Shown here in pieces: positions 59,907 through 64,000 of a stretch of 64,000 nucleotides of DNA (within the stretch, counting starts at the first letter, position 1; each line of letters starts with the position of its first letter). A program made the position numbers and the translations under genes. The stretch comes from an uncultured Eubacterium sp. (GTDB lineage Bacteria; Bacillota; Clostridia; Oscillospirales; Acutalibacteraceae). A model generated the notes under the pieces. That model was not told where the DNA came from. It searched no databases and worked only from the letters and a program-made list of their open reading frames with translations. The stretch is from contig NZ_CAKTGT010000002.1 of the NCBI RefSeq assembly GCF_934561735.1, positions 124,001 through 188,000 on the forward strand. The letters are read 5' to 3'.

Positions 59907-60770
59907 ATGAACACTAATATAGACAATGAAAGCAAAGCTCATATTATTGCGGAGGCTTTGCCGCATATTCAAAAATACAGAAAAAAGACCATTGTTGTAA
60001 AATACGGCGGCAACGCTATGATTAACGACGAACTCAAGGAAGCGGTTATGCGTGACCTTGTTCTTCTTACAACAGTAGGTATTAAAGTAGTTTTAGTGCA
60101 TGGCGGAGGACCTGCAATAAACAAAACGCTTGATAAAATCGGAGTAGAAAGCAAGTTTGTTGACGGTTTGAGAGTAACGGACAAAGAAACTGTTGATGTT
60201 GTTCAAATGGTTCTTGCAGGCAAAGTCAACAAAGACCTTGTTTGCCAAATCGGAAACCTTGGCGGTCATGCAATCGGACTTTCCGGTATGGACGGAAATA
60301 TGATAAAGTGCAAACCGCTTGACAGCGAGCACGGTTTTGTCGGTGAGATAACAGAAACAAATATGGAAGTTATCAGCGAAGTTTTGGCAAACAACTTTAT
60401 TCCGGTTATTTCAACAATAGGATATGATGAACACGGTAATTGCTACAACATCAATGCCGATACGGTTGCCGCACAAATTGCCGGTGACTTAAAGGCAGAA
60501 GCACTCATTTCTATGACAGATATTGTTGGGCTTCTCAGAGATGTAAATGACGATAGTTCTAAAATTCAAAAAGTATTTATTTCCGACATTCCGGCTCTTA
60601 TTGCGGACGGTATTATCAAAGGCGGAATGATACCTAAAATCGATTCTATGACACAGGCTATAAGAAACGGATGCACAAAGGCATTCATCATTGACGGACG
60701 CGTTCCGCATTCAATTCTTATTGAACTTCTTACCGATGAGGGTATGGGAACAATGTTTAAAGGCAGGTAA
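59907..60770 (+). CDS. argB: Acetylglutamate kinase
   Basis: Phosphorylates N-acetylglutamate, the usual arginine-inhibited step. The 287-residue protein has the amino-acid-kinase motifs VVKYGGNAM near 28, VLVHGGGPAINKTLDKIG near 66 and INADTVAAQIA near 180. The N-terminal helix ahead of VVKYGG is the feature linked to arginine feedback in other ArgB proteins. Confidence 0.97.
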   Translation: MNTNIDNESKAHIIAEALPHIQKYRKKTIVVKYGGNAMINDELKEAVMRDLVLLTTVGIKVVLVHGGGPAINKTLDKIGVESKFVDGLRVTDKETVDVVQMVLAGKVNKDLVCQIGNLGGHAIGLSGMDGNMIKCKPLDSEHGFVGEITETNMEVISEVLANNFIPVISTIGYDEHGNCYNINADTVAAQIAGDLKAEALISMTDIVGLLRDVNDDSSKIQKVFISDIPALIADGIIKGGMIPKIDSMTQAIRNGCTKAFIIDGRVPHSILIELLTDEGMGTMFKGR

Positions 60771-60774
60771 AATA

Positions 60775-61938
60775 ATGAACACAAAAGAACTTGACAATCA
60801 ATTTGTGGCACATTCCTACGGTCGATTTGATGTTTGTCTTTCAAAAGGTAAAGGCTCTACCCTTTATGACGAGAACGGCAAAAAATACATAGATTTCGGC
60901 TCCGGAATCGGTGTTACGGCATTCGGAATTTGTGATGACGAATGGGTTAAGGCAGTTGAGGAACAGCTTACTAAGGTACAGCACACAAGTAATTTATACT
61001 ACACAGAACCTTGTGCGGAACTTGCAGAGCTTCTTTGCGAAAGAACAGGTATGTGTAATGTTTTCTTCGGCAACTCGGGAGCGGAAGCAAACGAAGGTGC
61101 CATTAAATTTGCAAGAAAATACAGTTTTGATAAATACGGCGAAGGTCGTTCAACAATAATCACACTTGTTGATTCGTTCCACGGAAGAACAATCACAACT
61201 CTTGCGGCGACGGGTCAGGATTGTTTTCACACAACATTTGGTCCGTTTACACCGGGATTTAAGTATTGTCCTGCAAACGATATTGAAAAGCTCAATGAAA
61301 TGATAACAGACGATGTTTGTGCAATTATGTTTGAGTGCATTCAAGGCGAAGGCGGAGTTAACAACCTTTCACCGGAATTTGTAAAAGAAATTGAAAAAAT
61401 CGCAAATGAAAAAGACATTCTTATGGTTGTTGACGAAGTTCAAACCGGCAACGGCAGAACGGGTAAATATTTTGCTTACCAAAACTTCGGAATTAAACCG
61501 GATATTGTATCAACGGCAAAAGGTCTTGCAGGCGGCTTGCCTATGGGTGCGGTTATATTCGGTGACAAACTGAAAGATACGGTTTCACCGGGCAGCCACG
61601 GTTCGACTTTCGGCGGAAATCCGATTGCGGCAGCAGGAGCCATCAGCATTGTAAAACGACTTGACGATGACTTTTTAATCGGGGTATCCGAAAAAAGCAA
61701 ATACATAATTAATGAAATTTCAAAATGGAAAAATGTTGAAAGTATATCGGGTATGGGACTTATGCTCGGTATTCTTACAAACAAAGATGCGGGAGAAATT
61801 GCAAAGGAATGCCTGCAAAAAGGACTTCTTATTTTAACGGCTCACAAAAACAAGGTAAGACTGCTCCCTGCTCTTAACATTTCATTCGGCGAATTAAACG
61901 AAGGACTTAAAATATTGAAAGAGGTAATAGAAAAATGA
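60775..61938 (+). CDS. argD: Acetylornithine aminotransferase
   Basis: PLP transaminase that makes N-acetylornithine. The 387-residue protein has FFGNSGAEANEGAIKFARKY, DSFHGRT and the PLP lysine in STAKGLAGGLPMGA. The frame is open back into argB; the ATG at 60775 (MNTKELDN) directly after argB is preferred. It overlaps argF by four bases. Confidence 0.96.
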   Translation: MNTKELDNQFVAHSYGRFDVCLSKGKGSTLYDENGKKYIDFGSGIGVTAFGICDDEWVKAVEEQLTKVQHTSNLYYTEPCAELAELLCERTGMCNVFFGNSGAEANEGAIKFARKYSFDKYGEGRSTIITLVDSFHGRTITTLAATGQDCFHTTFGPFTPGFKYCPANDIEKLNEMITDDVCAIMFECIQGEGGVNNLSPEFVKEIEKIANEKDILMVVDEVQTGNGRTGKYFAYQNFGIKPDIVSTAKGLAGGLPMGAVIFGDKLKDTVSPGSHGSTFGGNPIAAAGAISIVKRLDDDFLIGVSEKSKYIINEISKWKNVESISGMGLMLGILTNKDAGEIAKECLQKGLLILTAHKNKVRLLPALNISFGELNEGLKILKEVIEK

Positions 61939-62840
61939 AGCATTTACTCAAATTACAAGATTTAGACAAAGAAGAAATTCTTGATATTCTCAATTTGGCT
62001 GACCAACTTAAATACGAAAATCACAATGGAATCGAACACCACATTCTCAAGGGCAAAACACTCGGTATGATTTTCCAAAAAAGTTCGACAAGAACAAGAG
62101 TCAGCTTTGAAACAGGCATGTATCAGCTCGGCGGACAGGCTTTGTTCCTTTCTAACCGCGACCTTCAAATCGGCAGAGGCGAGCCTGTACAAGACACAGC
62201 AAGAGTTTTATCCCGTTACCTTGACGGTATTATGATAAGAACTTTTGAGCAAAAAGAAGTTGAAGACCTTGCGGAATACGGCTCAATTCCGATTATCAAC
62301 GGCCTTACCGATTACTGCCACCCGTGTCAGGTTCTTGCAGACCTTATGACAATCAGAGAATACAAAAAAAGCTTTGACGGATTAAAATTCTGCTTTATCG
62401 GTGACGGCAACAATATGGCAAACAGCCTCATTGTCGGTGCAATCACAATGGGTATGGAATGTGCCATTGCCTGCCCTGACGATTACAAACCGGACGCAGA
62501 AATTATGAAGTGGGCAAACGAAAACGGCAAATTTACCTGTTCGTCGGACATTTTGGAATGTGCAAAGGGTGCGGACATTCTTTACACCGATGTTTGGGCA
62601 TCAATGGGTCAGGAAGAAGAAAAGGCAGAAAGAGAAAAGATTTTCAAAAACTTCCAAATTAATGATGAAGTTATGGCGGTTGCAAACGATGATGCAATGG
62701 TTCTTCACTGCCTCCCTGCTCACAGAGAAGAAGAAATCACCGCAAAGGTATTTGAAGAACACGCAAACGAAATTTTTGACGAAGCGGAAAACAGACTTCA
62801 CGCTCAAAAAGCCGTTTTGGTTAAATTATTACAGGATTGA
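61935..62840 (+). CDS. argF: Ornithine carbamoyltransferase
   Basis: Forms citrulline from ornithine and carbamoyl phosphate. The 301-residue protein has the carbamoyl-phosphate motif SSTRTRVSFE near residue 47, HPCQVLADLMT near 133, and the ornithine loop HCLPAHREEE near 256. It lies directly before carA, so the enzymes making and using carbamoyl phosphate are coexpressed. Confidence 0.97.
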   Translation: MKHLLKLQDLDKEEILDILNLADQLKYENHNGIEHHILKGKTLGMIFQKSSTRTRVSFETGMYQLGGQALFLSNRDLQIGRGEPVQDTARVLSRYLDGIMIRTFEQKEVEDLAEYGSIPIINGLTDYCHPCQVLADLMTIREYKKSFDGLKFCFIGDGNNMANSLIVGAITMGMECAIACPDDYKPDAEIMKWANENGKFTCSSDILECAKGADILYTDVWASMGQEEEKAEREKIFKNFQINDEVMAVANDDAMVLHCLPAHREEEITAKVFEEHANEIFDEAENRLHAQKAVLVKLLQD

Positions 62841-62848
62841 TATAAACA

Positions 62849-63922
62849 ATGAACAACGAAGTATATATTTGCCTTGAAAACGGGCAAAAATTTAAAGGAT
62901 TCCGCTTTGGTGCCGCTGGAGATGTAATCGGCGAACTTGTTTTTACAACAGGTATGTGCGGATACATCGAAACGCTTACAGACCCAAGCTACTACGGTCA
63001 AATCGTTATGCAAACATTTCCTCTTATCGGTAACTACGGTATGATAGAAGCCGATAAGGAAAGCAAAAAAAGCTATGTAAGCGCATACATTGTGCGTGAA
63101 AAATGCGACAATCCGTCAAACTTCAGATGTGAAGAAACACTTGAAAAATACTTAACGGATAACTGCATTGTCGGAGTTTACGGCGTTGATGTAAGAGAAG
63201 TTACAAAGACTATCCGTGAAGCCGGCGTAATGAATGCAATCATAACATCCAACCCGGACAAAGCTGATTTTGAAGCCGTAAAGAATTATGTAATAAAAGA
63301 TGCGGTTAAATCCGTTTCAACAAGCAAAGCGGAACTTTATCCGAGCGAAGAACATAAGCATAATGTTGTTCTTATGGACTTTGGTGCAAAACAAAACATC
63401 ATAAGAGAACTCAATTCAAGAGGCTGTAATGTGGCTGTTATGCCATATGACACCAAAGCCGATGACATATTAAAACTCGGCGTTGACGGAATTATGCTTT
63501 CAAACGGTCCCGGCGACCCTGCCGAAAATGCAGGAATTGTTGAGGAAATCAAAAAGTTAATAGGTAAAGTCCCTGTTTTCGGTATTTGCCTCGGTCATCA
63601 GCTTTTGGCACTTGCCATGGGCGGCGAAACGACAAAACTCAAATACGGACACAGAGGCGTTAACCAGCCTGTAAAAAATCTTGAAACAGGAAGAACATAC
63701 ATTTCTTCTCAAAACCACGGATATGCCGTTGTTAACGAAAGCATTGAAAAAGTTGGCGGAAAAATCAGCTATCTAAACGCAAACGACAACACCTGCGAAG
63801 GTGTGGAATATCCGGGTAAAAAAGCGTTTTCGGTACAATTTCACCCTGAAGCTTGCTCGGGTCCTAAAGACACAGAATTTATATTTGACAAATTTATTGA
63901 TATGATGGAAGGTAAAGAATAA
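62849..63922 (+). CDS. carA: Carbamoyl phosphate synthase small (glutaminase) subunit
   Basis: Hydrolyses glutamine to supply ammonia to CarB. The 357-residue protein has the class I glutaminase triad: Cys in FGICLGHQLLALAMGG near 247, and His and Glu in QFHPEA near 332. Its stop shares one base with the carB start (TAATG). Being in the arginine operon suggests an arginine-pathway CPSase. Confidence 0.96.
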   Translation: MNNEVYICLENGQKFKGFRFGAAGDVIGELVFTTGMCGYIETLTDPSYYGQIVMQTFPLIGNYGMIEADKESKKSYVSAYIVREKCDNPSNFRCEETLEKYLTDNCIVGVYGVDVREVTKTIREAGVMNAIITSNPDKADFEAVKNYVIKDAVKSVSTSKAELYPSEEHKHNVVLMDFGAKQNIIRELNSRGCNVAVMPYDTKADDILKLGVDGIMLSNGPGDPAENAGIVEEIKKLIGKVPVFGICLGHQLLALAMGGETTKLKYGHRGVNQPVKNLETGRTYISSQNHGYAVVNESIEKVGGKISYLNANDNTCEGVEYPGKKAFSVQFHPEACSGPKDTEFIFDKFIDMMEGKE

Positions 63923-64000
63923 TGCCTCTTAATAAAGACATAAAAAAAGTTCTTGTTATCGGTTCCGGTCCTATAGTAATCGGACAAGCCGCAGAATTTG
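63922..64000 (+). CDS. carB: Carbamoyl phosphate synthase large subunit (partial, N terminus)
   Basis: The first 26 residues are visible before the right edge. They match the CarB start: MPLNKDIKKVLVIGSGPIVI then GQAAEF, the first ATP-grasp domain's glycine-rich opening. Overlap with carA by one base indicates coupled translation. Confidence 0.93.
   Translation, partial: MPLNKDIKKVLVIGSGPIVIGQAAEF

Noticed and set aside
60691..60774. Upstream extension of argD into argB.
   Set aside because: The added residues are argB in another frame; MNTKELDN at 60775 matches the start of ArgD homologues.

Overview
The window is AT-rich chromosomal DNA from a low-GC, Gram-positive, spore-forming-type member of the Clostridia. 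A gut Oscillospiraceae/Ruminococcus-like genome is the best guess. The case rests on the CtsR-McsA-McsB-ClpC operon, two Clp unfoldases, an ECF transporter module, a BclA-like collagen protein behind a mother-cell-sigma-like promoter, strong AGGAGG ribosome sites and no outer-membrane genes. It is mostly core genome, with accessory patches at about 25-29, 33.8-45.5 and 52-57 kb.

Layout, left to right. 0-4.9 kb (minus): lipoprotein, two-component pair, DUF1385 protein, start of prmC. 4.97-5.2 kb: a probable small RNA with its own promoter and terminator. 5.2-8.9 kb (minus): nifS-iscU-nadA-mnmA, a sulfur-mobilising operon behind a promoter dense in inverted repeats. 9.0-11 kb (minus): thyA-folA and a five-tRNA operon (Gly-Arg-His-Gln-Lys). 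11-23.6 kb (minus): one tightly packed 13-gene run, ruvC-ruvA-ruvB-glmM-methyltransferase-ecfA1-ecfA2-ecfT-truA-DUF5711-cvpA-pgsA-clpE. 23.7-25 kb: gdhA. 25.2-29 kb: a YdcF-like gene (plus), then an IscR-like regulator leading a DUF2804, FRG and zinc-ribbon run (minus). 29.1-33.6 kb (minus): ctsR-mcsA-mcsB-clpC.

33.8-35.8 kb (plus): collagen-like protein and glycosyltransferase. 35.8-38.3 kb (minus): copper ATPase with a fused chaperone domain. 38.5-39.9 kb (plus): iron-sulfur flavoprotein, a long structured RNA leader and a zinc-ribbon membrane protein. 40.1-45.1 kb (minus): response regulator, kinase and FtsX-type ABC transporter. 45.5-49.9 kb (minus): ilvB-ilvN-leuC-leuD plus an unknown gene. 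50-52.1 kb (plus): ychF, a sigma factor and a zinc-ribbon protein. 52.1-52.4 kb: MITE-like element. 52.4-56.2 kb (minus): MacB-type ABC transporter with a CARDB-like surface protein. 56.4-56.9 kb: two tRNA-Ser genes and a duplicated tRNA 3' end. 57-64 kb (plus): membrane protein, then argC-J-B-D-F-carA-carB.

The genes fall into functional sets: sulfur/Fe-S delivery, protein quality control, and branched-chain amino acid and arginine biosynthesis. The most unusual signals are the structured RNAs at about 39.14-39.32 and 4.97-5.17 kb, an internal ribosome site that could release a CopZ-like protein from the copA frame, and an McsB homologue lacking several residues expected of an arginine kinase. 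No prophage, integrase, transposase gene or CRISPR array was seen. All structures and motifs were found by eye; no search or folding program was run.
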